64,000 nucleotides of DNA from positions 62,001 to 126,000 of the forward strand of contig NZ_AKJY01000002.1 in assembly GCF_000282115.1 (NCBI RefSeq), in the 5' to 3' direction. Made by a program: the position numbers and the translations under genes. This DNA comes from Chryseobacterium populi. Lineage in GTDB: Bacteria > Bacteroidota > Bacteroidia > Flavobacteriales > Weeksellaceae. The notes under the pieces were generated by a model. The model did not search any database and had not been told where the DNA came from. It saw only the letters and a list, made by a program, of their open reading frames with translations. Shown here piece after piece: positions 26,976-35,598 of the stretch (position 1 is the first letter of the stretch; each line of letters opens with the position of its first letter).

Positions 26976-27794
26976 ATGTGTACAAAGAATATCATACTCA
27001 TGATTAGCATGGTTATGGGCCTGTCATTATTAAATGCCCAGGAAAGGTGGGTTTTAAAATCTGAATTTGTTTCCAAACCTGACACGGTTTTAGTTTTTAA
27101 GCCTAAGGTTTATGATCAAAGAGAGCAATATCCTCTGGTTTATTTACTTCATGGATATAGCGAGAACTACCGCCAGTGGTCCCAAACCACAGATCTTCAA
27201 AAACTTTCCGACCAATATAATATGATTATTGTATGTCCGGATGGATTTGTAAGCTGGTACATTAACAGTCCGTATAATAAAGGTTCAAGAGCTGAGGACT
27301 TCTTTTTTAAGGTGCTCGTCCCTAAAATCCATTCCAGTTTTAGTATTGATAAAAAAAATATTTTCATCAGCGGACTAAGTATGGGTGGATATGGAGCAAT
27401 CCGGTATTTTCTTCTACACCAGGATTATTTTAATACCGCAGGCAGCTCGAGCGGGGCATTTTCTTTAGATTTTAACATCCTTAGCAAGGCAAGTGTAACA
27501 TTTTTCAAAACAACAAGAGTCATTGATGATCTATCAGTAATATTGGGACCAGCAAAGGAATGGAATCAATACAGTATTTCCAGCCTTTTAACAACTTATA
27601 ATAAAGGAAATCCTTTTCTTATCGATTGTGGCACTGAAGACGTTCTCTATCCAGCAACAATTGAGGTTAAAAACCTTGCAGACAGTTTGAAAATCCCTCT
27701 TACATTCATTTCTCAACCTGGAAATCACAATGCAGATTATTGGCAAAAATCTATTGAGCATCATTTTATCTTTTTTAAGGAACACCTCAAATAA
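26976..27794 (+). CDS. Secreted alpha/beta-hydrolase (esterase D-like)
   Basis: The 272-residue protein has a signal peptide (MVMGLSLLNAQ) and an esterase fold: YLLHGYSENYRQW oxyanion region, nucleophile elbow GLSMGG, acidic CGTEDVLYP and histidine in QPGNHNADYW. It resembles tributyrin esterases and esterase D-like enzymes and should act in the periplasm or outside on short acyl esters. An upstream TTG is less likely than the ATG at 26976. It is divergent from the HxlR regulator and ends at a bidirectional terminator. Confidence 0.82.
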   Translation: MCTKNIILMISMVMGLSLLNAQERWVLKSEFVSKPDTVLVFKPKVYDQREQYPLVYLLHGYSENYRQWSQTTDLQKLSDQYNMIIVCPDGFVSWYINSPYNKGSRAEDFFFKVLVPKIHSSFSIDKKNIFISGLSMGGYGAIRYFLLHQDYFNTAGSSSGAFSLDFNILSKASVTFFKTTRVIDDLSVILGPAKEWNQYSISSLLTTYNKGNPFLIDCGTEDVLYPATIEVKNLADSLKIPLTFISQPGNHNADYWQKSIEHHFIFFKEHLK

Positions 27795-27795
27795 A

Positions 27796-27825
27796 AAAAT
27801 CCCAAAGTGTAAACTTTGGGATTTT
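27796..27825. terminator. Bidirectional terminator between esterase and gltA
   Basis: AAAATCCCAAAGT (27796-27808) and ACTTTGGGATTTT (27813-27825) form a perfect 13-base stem with a GTAA loop, serving both convergent genes. Confidence 0.92.
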
Positions 27826-27841
27826 GTATATGGAATCAATA

Positions 27842-29128
27842 TTACCTGTTGGCAATATCGATATAGTCTCTTTGCTGAGCACCTTGGTAAACCTGTCTTG
27901 GTCTTCCGATCGGGTCTCCTTTCAATCTCATTTCTTTCCATTGAGAAATCCATCCCGGAAGTCTTCCTAATGCAAACATTACGGTAAACATTTCTGTAGG
28001 AATTCCTAACGCTCGGTAAATGATTCCTGAGTAGAAATCTACGTTCGGATATAATTTTCTTTCTACGAAATACTCATCTTCAAGAGCTACTCTTTCCAAC
28101 TGCATTGCAATATCAAGGGCTTTATCCTGGATTCCTAATGCGTTAAGGATATCGTCAGCTGCTTTTTTAATGATTTTTGCTCTTGGATCGAAGTTTTTGT
28201 ATACTCTGTGTCCGAAGCCCATTAAACGGAAGCTGTCGTTTTTATCTTTCGCTTTTGCTACATATTTTGAAACATCTCCACCATCTTTTTCGATCAACTC
28301 AAGCATTTCGATTACTGCCTGGTTTGCCCCACCGTGAAGTGGTCCCCAAAGTGCAGAAACCCCTGCAGAGATAGAAGCAAAAAGGCCTGTGTGTGCAGAA
28401 CCTACCATTCTTACTGTAGATGTAGAACAGTTTTGCTCATGGTCAGCGTGAAGGATTAATAATTTATCAAGAGCATCAGCTACCACAGGATTCACTTCGA
28501 ATTCTTCGTTTGGTAACCTGAAAGCCATTTTGTAGAAGTTTTCTACATAGTTCAGACTGTTGTCTCCGTGGTTAAGCGGTAAACCCTGAGTTTTTCTGTA
28601 TGTCCAGGCACAAAGGTGAGAGAATTTAGCAATCATCAATTCTGCAGCATGATCCATTTCTTCTTTTGAATTTACATTAACCGCTTTTGGATTGAAAGCA
28701 GTTAAGGCTGAAGTTAAAGAAGATAAAACCCCCATAGGGTGGGCAGAACGAGGAAAAGCATCGATGATCTTTTTCATCTCCTCTGCAATGAAGTTATATT
28801 TTTTGATGTTACCGTCGAAAGTAGCAAATTGATTCTGAGTAGGTAATTCACCATGTAATAAAAGATACATTACTTCTGTGAAGTTAGATTTTTCAGCAAT
28901 CTGTTCGATTGGATAACCTCTATAGAATAATTCTCCTTTATCTCCGTCTAAATAAGTGATTTCGCTAAGAGTAGCCCCGGTGTTTTTGTATCCTAAATCT
29001 AAAGTGATTAAACCTGTCTGGTCTCTTAGTTTTGAAATATCTATCCCTCTGTCTCCGATAGTACTGTCCACGATGGGATATTCATATGAATTACCATCGT
29101 AATTCAATATTACTTTGTTGTCTGACAT
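27842..29128 (-). CDS. gltA: Citrate synthase
   Basis: The 428-residue protein is a type II (hexameric type) citrate synthase: LGYKNTGATLSEITYLDGDKG at the start, LHADHEQNCSTSTVRMVGS with the first active-site His, LWGPLHGGANQAVI with the second, MGFGHRVYKNFDPRA with the third, and DFYSGIIYRALGIP with the catalytic Asp. It condenses oxaloacetate and acetyl-CoA at the entry to the TCA cycle. It is a single-gene unit, with a terminator 16 bases past the stop. Confidence 0.97.
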   Translation of the reverse strand: MSDNKVILNYDGNSYEYPIVDSTIGDRGIDISKLRDQTGLITLDLGYKNTGATLSEITYLDGDKGELFYRGYPIEQIAEKSNFTEVMYLLLHGELPTQNQFATFDGNIKKYNFIAEEMKKIIDAFPRSAHPMGVLSSLTSALTAFNPKAVNVNSKEEMDHAAELMIAKFSHLCAWTYRKTQGLPLNHGDNSLNYVENFYKMAFRLPNEEFEVNPVVADALDKLLILHADHEQNCSTSTVRMVGSAHTGLFASISAGVSALWGPLHGGANQAVIEMLELIEKDGGDVSKYVAKAKDKNDSFRLMGFGHRVYKNFDPRAKIIKKAADDILNALGIQDKALDIAMQLERVALEDEYFVERKLYPNVDFYSGIIYRALGIPTEMFTVMFALGRLPGWISQWKEMRLKGDPIGRPRQVYQGAQQRDYIDIANR

Positions 29129-29211
29129 TATTTATTTATTTTTTTTAAATATACTACTTATTACAAAATACGCAAACAAAAATTATCGCTTGCCGTTATT
29201 TATAAATTCGA

Positions 29212-30534
<1,323 letters not shown>

Positions 30535-30642
30535 ATGAATTTTTAACTTTTGGAAGCACTGAAGAGCCAATTTATACATTTATTCTGAGTTAAATTTAAG
30601 TTAATTTTGATGTGATGATAATCGGGGAGTTTTAGAATAAAA

Positions 30643-30674
30643 AATTCTCCAAACTTTTTATAATCCGGAGAATT
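30643..30674 (-). terminator. Terminator of the three-TM protein operon
   Basis: AATTCTCC (30643-30650) pairs with GGAGAATT (30667-30674) around a 16-base loop. On the minus strand it is followed by TTTTATTC. It lies 18 bases past the stop at 30693. Confidence 0.6.
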
Positions 30675-30692
30675 GGGTAATGTATTCAGAAT

Positions 30693-31379
30693 CTATTTTC
30701 CATTTATAAAATCTTCCACTCCTTCCGATAATGCGACTGCCCTTGTCCCATCACCGAACTGAATCTCTTTCAGTAAATTTTTGTCCTTTAGCTCTTCTAT
30801 TTTTTTTTCTATTTTGTCATTTTCAATCGAAGTCACGTTATTCAGTATTTTTTCAACAGGAGTAAATTTTTTTTCCGGGTTATAAATTGTTTTCATGACT
30901 TCCTGGGTTTCGTCATCAGTAATAATCGCAGCCTGTTCCAGCTTATTCAATTCTACATTTTTATCATAGACCAGTGTTGTTTTTTGTACGTCATTAATAC
31001 GCTCTACTTCTTCTTTCATTTTTTTACTTTCCACTTTCAGGGCAGCATAGTCTTCCTTTAAATTCTGAACTACCCTGCTTGAAATGATATTGAGGTACTG
31101 TATTGAAGAATAAGCTGCAACAATACAGAATCCTGCAAAAATGAAATAATTAAGATCATAAATTTCATTTTTTTTCGGGTCTAAAATTGTTTTCAGTATA
31201 TCACTGGAAACGAGATTAAGGAACAGCGGTACTGTAATTGAGGCCAAAATCCCAAACATGATATTTCTAAGCAGGAATCTTCCCCCGTTTTCCTTCATTT
31301 CTTTTAATGAACTTCCGACGCCACCTATTATTCCACATAGAACAATGATAGCCATTATGATATAAATTTCTTCTTTCAT
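30693..31379 (-). CDS. Three-TM, coiled-coil protein (YEATS-associated/YLATT-like)
   Basis: The 228-residue protein has three N-terminal membrane helices (IMAIIVLCGIIGGVGSSL, IMFGILASITVPLFLNLV, FIFAGFCIVAAYSSIQYL). A charged coiled coil follows (about residues 110-150), then a C-terminal winged-helix-like segment ending in FGDGTRAVALSEGVEDFI. This layout recalls the three-TM helix proteins named for association with prokaryotic YEATS domains, though I assign it only from memory of that family. It is 17 bases downstream of the beta-repeat gene and almost surely cotranscribed with it. Confidence 0.6.
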   Translation of the reverse strand: MKEEIYIIMAIIVLCGIIGGVGSSLKEMKENGGRFLLRNIMFGILASITVPLFLNLVSSDILKTILDPKKNEIYDLNYFIFAGFCIVAAYSSIQYLNIISSRVVQNLKEDYAALKVESKKMKEEVERINDVQKTTLVYDKNVELNKLEQAAIITDDETQEVMKTIYNPEKKFTPVEKILNNVTSIENDKIEKKIEELKDKNLLKEIQFGDGTRAVALSEGVEDFINGK

Positions 31380-31396
31380 GACAATTGATTCAGGGG

Positions 31397-32368
31397 TTAT
31401 ACTTCTGCTTCTGCCATTTCAATGCTTTCGAGCGCTATCCGTCTTTGCTCATTGAGGTCCTTCAGCACCTGCTCAAACGGTGCAAGTATTTTATTCAAAT
31501 CATCAATCAGCTTATTCAGTTTATCTTCTTCGATTTTCAGCTGTTCTGCAGCACCATTGTTTTTTAGCTCACTGATTGTATTCTTGGAATCTTCAATAGC
31601 CTTTTCCATGTTTTTTTTGTCAGTATCAATGCTTCCCAGGATTTCAGCCTGTGCTTTATCAAACTGCTCATTCACAAGATTGACCTGCAAATATTTCATT
31701 TTCCCTTCATAGCCAAGAGTCAACTCATTAATTTTCTGTTGGATCTGGGTAATTTTTTCGTTGCTGTTTTCAATATTTTCTTCGGATTCAGCATAATCAA
31801 TGCTCGTTATGACCAAAGTGTTGAATGAAACTTCTTTCATTTCCACCGTTACTTCAGGAATATTCATGATAATTTCCTTTGTTTTCATGACCACTTCCGG
31901 AATTTTGGTCGACATACATTTGGTTTCCATCGTTACTTCTGGAACAGAAATAATAATTGGAGTCCATTTCGTAGTACACTGCCATATTTTAGTTTTGATA
32001 AAGCCTATCTTTTTCATTTTCCAATCACACGTTACTTCCGGTTTTTCACCCACTTTTTTATCTGTCATTTTGGTTTTAGGCCAGTCGAAACATATTTCTT
32101 TAAGCTTCATCGTTACCTCAGGAATATCAAAAGACCATTTCTGGCTTTTCATCGTAAACTGTGGTATAGGAACATTGAAGATGACTTTCTTCCATTCGAA
32201 ATTGTACTGATAATTGCCGTTCTTAATTTTAAACAGGGTTTTGTTATCCTGAAGGACTTCGCTGTCTTCACCGATAGAAGAGACTTCTTTAGAAATTTCG
32301 TTGGTAAGCTGTTTTAGCTCCGCATCAAATTCTTCTGTCAGTTTTTTGATTGATTCTTCTGTGTTCAT
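31397..32368 (-). CDS. Beta-repeat protein with C-terminal coiled coil, unknown function
   Basis: The 323-residue protein has no signal peptide. A Lys/Glu-rich N-terminal part precedes roughly 140 residues (about 50-190) of a degenerate 14-residue repeat of the type IPEVTMKLKEICFD, with Pro-Glu-Val cores at regular spacing and alternating hydrophobic residues, expected to form stacked beta-strands. Residues about 200-320 are strongly helical and coiled-coil-like. I do not recognise a family. It is the first gene of a two-gene unit. Its upstream region carries a dyad and -7 element shared with the response-regulator operon. Confidence 0.75.
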   Translation of the reverse strand: MNTEESIKKLTEEFDAELKQLTNEISKEVSSIGEDSEVLQDNKTLFKIKNGNYQYNFEWKKVIFNVPIPQFTMKSQKWSFDIPEVTMKLKEICFDWPKTKMTDKKVGEKPEVTCDWKMKKIGFIKTKIWQCTTKWTPIIISVPEVTMETKCMSTKIPEVVMKTKEIIMNIPEVTVEMKEVSFNTLVITSIDYAESEENIENSNEKITQIQQKINELTLGYEGKMKYLQVNLVNEQFDKAQAEILGSIDTDKKNMEKAIEDSKNTISELKNNGAAEQLKIEEDKLNKLIDDLNKILAPFEQVLKDLNEQRRIALESIEMAEAEV

Positions 32369-32422
32369 GATATCGTTATTTAATGATTAATAAAATTTAA
32401 AATGGTTATTAATTTTCTAAAC

Positions 32423-32471
32423 CAAAGTTGATGATAAAACGGCTTCCTGTCAATTACACAAACGGGTGATT
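32423..32471 (-). promoter_or_regulatory. Promoter and operator of the beta-repeat operon
   Basis: The site AATTACACAAACGGGTGATT (32452-32471) is an imperfect 8-4-8 dyad. On the minus strand a -7-like CAACTTTG occupies 32430-32423 and ends 55 bases before the start at 32368. A TTG (32453-32451) sits 20 bases from the -7 box. The -7 lacks the usual TA, as expected for an activator-dependent promoter. The matching site is at 35401-35449. Confidence 0.65.
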
Positions 32472-32482
32472 CTTAAAAGCAA

Positions 32483-32510
32483 AGCAGCATCATTTTTTAA
32501 TGATGCTGCT
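32483..32510 (-). terminator. Terminator of the two-component operon
   Basis: AGCAGCATCATT (32483-32494) and AATGATGCTGCT (32499-32510) form a perfect 12-base stem with a TTTT loop. It lies 24 bases past the histidine kinase stop and separates that operon from the beta-repeat unit. Confidence 0.85.
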
Positions 32511-32533
32511 CTTATACAGAAGCTTTAATTAAC

Positions 32534-33319
32534 TCATATTGTTGTTTTAAAAATAATGTGGGTGCCTTTCCCGGAAGATAATGTCTCACACCCACCACCC
32601 AATTCCTCCATTCTGCGATTCATATTCCTGAGGCCGTTTCCTGCGGGCTTTTCTTTATCAATCCCAATTCCGTCATCAGAGATCTCCATTAAAAACCGGT
32701 TTTCTTTTTGAGAGAATGAAAGCCTCAGTGTATCAGCCTGGCTGTGTTTATAGGCATTGTTGACAGCTTCTTTTAAACACAGAAACATATTCCGCCTTAG
32801 TTCTGTAGAAACCGGGGTTTCTGATATAATATCCATGCTTTCAAACCATGGTTTTATTTTTGTTTTTTTCAAAAAGTTCTCAGTATACCGGATCGCATAA
32901 TCGGTAAAGCTTCCCAGAGTATCATTCTCCGAATTTAGACTCCAGAGCATTTCCCGCATGGAGAGATTCATTTCTTCAGAAGTTTTTAACAGTTCATCAA
33001 TATCACTCTGCAGATCATCATCCTGTGCTTTCTGTTTTAAAAATTCTGCCTGAAGTTTGAGTGCAGAAATTCCGGCCCCGAGATCATCATGCATATCATG
33101 GGAAATACGTTCTCTTTCTTTCTCTATGGATTTTTGTTTTTCGAGCTCTTTTTGGAGAAGCTGGTTTTGACTTTCAATATTCAATTGTTTTTCTTTCAAA
33201 TAAAGAATCTGTTTTTTGTTATACATCAGTACAACAAAAACTATAAATACTGCAAAAACGATTATTAACACAATTGCAGTAACGTATATAAATTTTATTT
33301 CAAACGGAAGTTCCTTCAT
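32534..33319 (-). CDS. Sensor histidine kinase (HisKA_3 type)
   Basis: The 261-residue kinase has one N-terminal membrane helix (residues 10-33), a coiled-coil linker, a HisKA_3 dimerisation domain with the phospho-acceptor in ERISHDMHDDLG (probably His77), and a HATPase domain (EAVNNAYKHSQA N-box, DDGIGID G1-box and GNGLRNM). It has no separate sensor domain, so input probably comes from a partner membrane protein. The 20-base overlap with the 7TM gene upstream makes that protein the obvious candidate. Confidence 0.9.
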   Translation of the reverse strand: MKELPFEIKFIYVTAIVLIIVFAVFIVFVVLMYNKKQILYLKEKQLNIESQNQLLQKELEKQKSIEKERERISHDMHDDLGAGISALKLQAEFLKQKAQDDDLQSDIDELLKTSEEMNLSMREMLWSLNSENDTLGSFTDYAIRYTENFLKKTKIKPWFESMDIISETPVSTELRRNMFLCLKEAVNNAYKHSQADTLRLSFSQKENRFLMEISDDGIGIDKEKPAGNGLRNMNRRMEELGGGCETLSSGKGTHIIFKTTI

Positions 33320-33914
33320 CTTTACACAATAAGCCTTTAAAAAAAATAATGTAGGAAATGATAGTAATAATCTGGAATGTTGTTTTAAGTAAATATGAAA
33401 ATTCTAAATCAGATTTAACAAAAAAGTACATGGGGAACATTCTAAAAATATAAAAAACAGACCAAAGCAATAAAGAACTGCTTATCCAAAAAAAACGTAA
33501 GTCTATGATATTATCTTTATCGTTTCTTTTGGAAATTTTTCTGTAAAACCAAAACAAAGAAATGAAAATTAAGAAAATTGAATATAAAAAACCTGTAATA
33601 ATCGAGTAATTCGTTTTTGAAAACCCAATAAATACTCCTCCGGTTAGTATAGAAATAAGAGTAATTATTTTAATTACTTCACTTTTCTTCAGTTCATTAA
33701 AATATAAATACCCAAAATATCCTATACAGAATATATCCAAATAATTGTAGATCCGCGTCGTTACAAAATCAGCTTTAAAGCTAATCAGTACTTCTATGAC
33801 AACTGTGATCCCAAAATATAACCAAAAATATTGTTTCCACAGCCTTTTAAAAACTATGGAAACAATTAAATTAATAAATATTACAGCATAATATAAAATA
33901 TCCAGCCCACTCAT
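33300..33914 (-). CDS. Seven-TM membrane protein, likely sensor partner of the kinase
   Basis: The roughly 204-residue protein has seven evenly spaced hydrophobic helices and short loops, ending in FFKGLLCKDEG. No family is recognised, but the layout resembles membrane sensing modules of Bacteroidota. The start is uncertain: ATG at 33914 lies two bases after the preceding stop, while ATGs at 33932 and 33962 would overlap the upstream gene. I use 33914. It overlaps the kinase gene by 20 bases, so the two are translationally coupled. Confidence 0.7.
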   Translation of the reverse strand: MSGLDILYYAVIFINLIVSIVFKRLWKQYFWLYFGITVVIEVLISFKADFVTTRIYNYLDIFCIGYFGYLYFNELKKSEVIKIITLISILTGGVFIGFSKTNYSIITGFLYSIFLIFISLFWFYRKISKRNDKDNIIDLRFFWISSSLLLWSVFYIFRMFPMYFFVKSDLEFSYLLKTTFQIITIISYIIFFKGLLCKDEGTSV

Positions 33915-33915
33915 C

Positions 33916-34746
33916 TTAGCAATTTGAATCATCTGGTGGAGGGCAAAGCCCGTTTCTGTCATAAACTCCACTGCCTGGTATTTCGATACGCGATGCGCCA
34001 GAGTAATATTCTAACATCATGACGAATGTCAATCTTCTTCTATAGTTAACTTCAACATTAACTCCTCCATTATTAATGATCCTGAGATAATCCAATACAT
34101 GAATAGCCGGATAAAAAGAAATAACAATATTAGAATGTACTGTGAATTGTCTTAAAAGCTCTTTATACAAGACATCACCTACTGTAAATTTTTTCGTGCT
34201 TAAAGAATTTGCAAAATCAATTTGCAAATATCTGTCTAGTTCTCTTTTAAGTCCGCCTTCATAATTGGTTTTATATGTATCAAATTCCTGCTGTGATATT
34301 GGTGTTTTCTTTAATGTATTATTTACGATATAATGTTCGAGAGAAGTCCCATTATTCAACTTACACATAAAGATCAACCCATCATTAATTTCCCCTAAAA
34401 AGATGTCAACTTCACTTACATTTAGAAAAATATCATCCGCTACACTTTTGGATATCTCCAGCCTCTTTCTATACTTATCATTCAAGTTGTTTAAGTCAAC
34501 ATATTCCCAAATCATTGGAATTGCAGATTCCGGATGGATTTTCCCTGTGTCTTGTTGTGCATATACCGTATAATCTTTCCATTTATCTTTTTCAATTAAT
34601 TCCATGACATTGCCCCTTTCAATCCTTTCTTTTTCCTTATTACAGAATGTTTGAATAACATTCAGATCATCAATCCCTATTAAATTATAATTAACTAACT
34701 GATGAATTCTTCCTAAAAGGTCTTGTAAATCCTGATTTTCTTCCAT
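33916..34746 (-). CDS. 276-residue protein of unknown function in the two-component operon
   Basis: The protein has no signal peptide or membrane helix and seems cytosolic. A helical start (DLQDLLGRIHQLVNYN) is followed by a mixed alpha/beta region and a Cys/Pro-rich end, GLCPPPDDSNC. I do not recognise a family. Its place between the response regulator (five-base gap) and the 7TM protein suggests a role as a signalling adaptor or as a product linked to the sensing event. No catalytic motif is apparent. Confidence 0.7.
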   Translation of the reverse strand: MEENQDLQDLLGRIHQLVNYNLIGIDDLNVIQTFCNKEKERIERGNVMELIEKDKWKDYTVYAQQDTGKIHPESAIPMIWEYVDLNNLNDKYRKRLEISKSVADDIFLNVSEVDIFLGEINDGLIFMCKLNNGTSLEHYIVNNTLKKTPISQQEFDTYKTNYEGGLKRELDRYLQIDFANSLSTKKFTVGDVLYKELLRQFTVHSNIVISFYPAIHVLDYLRIINNGGVNVEVNYRRRLTFVMMLEYYSGASRIEIPGSGVYDRNGLCPPPDDSNC

Positions 34747-34751
34747 GATTC

Positions 34752-35384
34752 TTAGTTTTTAAATTGGTTAAATTTGTTTATTGCTTCTACTTTATTATTT
34801 ACGTGAAGTTTTCTGTAGATATTACCAACGTGTTTTTTTACGGTATCCATGCTGATAAACTTTTTATCGGCAATTTCTTTGTATAAAAGACCCTGAGCGA
34901 GAAGTTCCAGGATTTCTTTCTCACGGTTGGTAAGCTCATCAAAACCTTTTACGTCTGAACTTTTCTTTTCGAAATGGGTGAGAACCCTTCTGGCAATAGA
35001 ATGGCTCATCGGAGCACCGCCATTGTAGACGTCACGGATTGAGGAAAGAATTTTATCCATGCTTTCTCCTTTGATGAGATATCCCATGGCTCCGGCTTTT
35101 AAAGAATTGAAAATCTTTTCATCATCTTCAAAGCTGGTACACATGATAAACTGTGTATCGGGCATGTCTTTCCGTAACTTTTCTATGATTTCAATTCCGA
35201 GTATATCCTGCAGCTGAATATCCATCATTACAACATCCGGAGAAATACCGGCAAGGTTATTCAGAGCATCATTTCCATCAAAAAACTGAGCAACTACCTT
35301 CATATCACTCTGGTAATTGATCACCTTCTTCAACGCATTGTTGTAGTTTTTTTCATCTTCTACTATGGCTATGGAAATGCTCAT
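34752..35384 (-). CDS. LuxR/NarL-family response regulator
   Basis: The 210-residue protein has a receiver domain (IAIVEDEK acidic pocket, phospho-acceptor Asp55 in VVMMDIQLQD, CTSFEDDEK switch Thr/Ser, LIKGE Lys) and a C-terminal LuxR helix-turn-helix (LTNREKEILELLAQGLLYKEIA, then STDTVKKHV-like MDTVKKHVGNIYRKL). It is the first gene of the operon that ends with the kinase. A perfect palindrome lies 46 bases upstream and fits autoregulation. Confidence 0.92.
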   Translation of the reverse strand: MSISIAIVEDEKNYNNALKKVINYQSDMKVVAQFFDGNDALNNLAGISPDVVMMDIQLQDILGIEIIEKLRKDMPDTQFIMCTSFEDDEKIFNSLKAGAMGYLIKGESMDKILSSIRDVYNGGAPMSHSIARRVLTHFEKKSSDVKGFDELTNREKEILELLAQGLLYKEIADKKFISMDTVKKHVGNIYRKLHVNNKVEAINKFNQFKN

Positions 35385-35400
35385 GTTCTTTTTTTTGAGA

Positions 35401-35449
35401 CAAATTTCAGCAGAAAACAAAGCAGAATCAATTACACCTTTGTGTAATT
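35401..35449 (-). promoter_or_regulatory. Promoter and perfect dyad operator of the response-regulator operon
   Basis: AATTACAC (35430-35437), CTTT, GTGTAATT (35442-35449) is a perfect 8-4-8 palindrome. A -7-like GAAATTTG (minus strand, 35408-35401) has its TTTG exactly 29 bases from the dyad edge, the same distance as in the beta-repeat promoter at 32423-32471. Confidence 0.65.
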
Positions 35450-35598
35450 TTCAAGTTTGAGTTTGCAGTTATGGCTTAGTCTTTAGTTTTATTAAATTTA
35501 ATTATTTTTTCATTTCAAAGGCAATATTTTATCTCAGAATTTTCAATCAATCACACGTAACATTCAATTAATAACCATTTTAACTATGAAAGTTTCAA

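Noticed and set aside
31800-32210. Open frame of 136 codons on the plus strand with repeated TSGI units
   Set aside because: It is antisense to the beta-repeat gene, and its periodicity is only a mirror of the coding repeats on the other strand.
33915-33971. Longer starts of the 7TM protein overlapping the previous gene
   Set aside because: They add non-hydrophobic residues and overlap the upstream coding end. The ATG at 33914, just after the stop, is simpler, though not proven.
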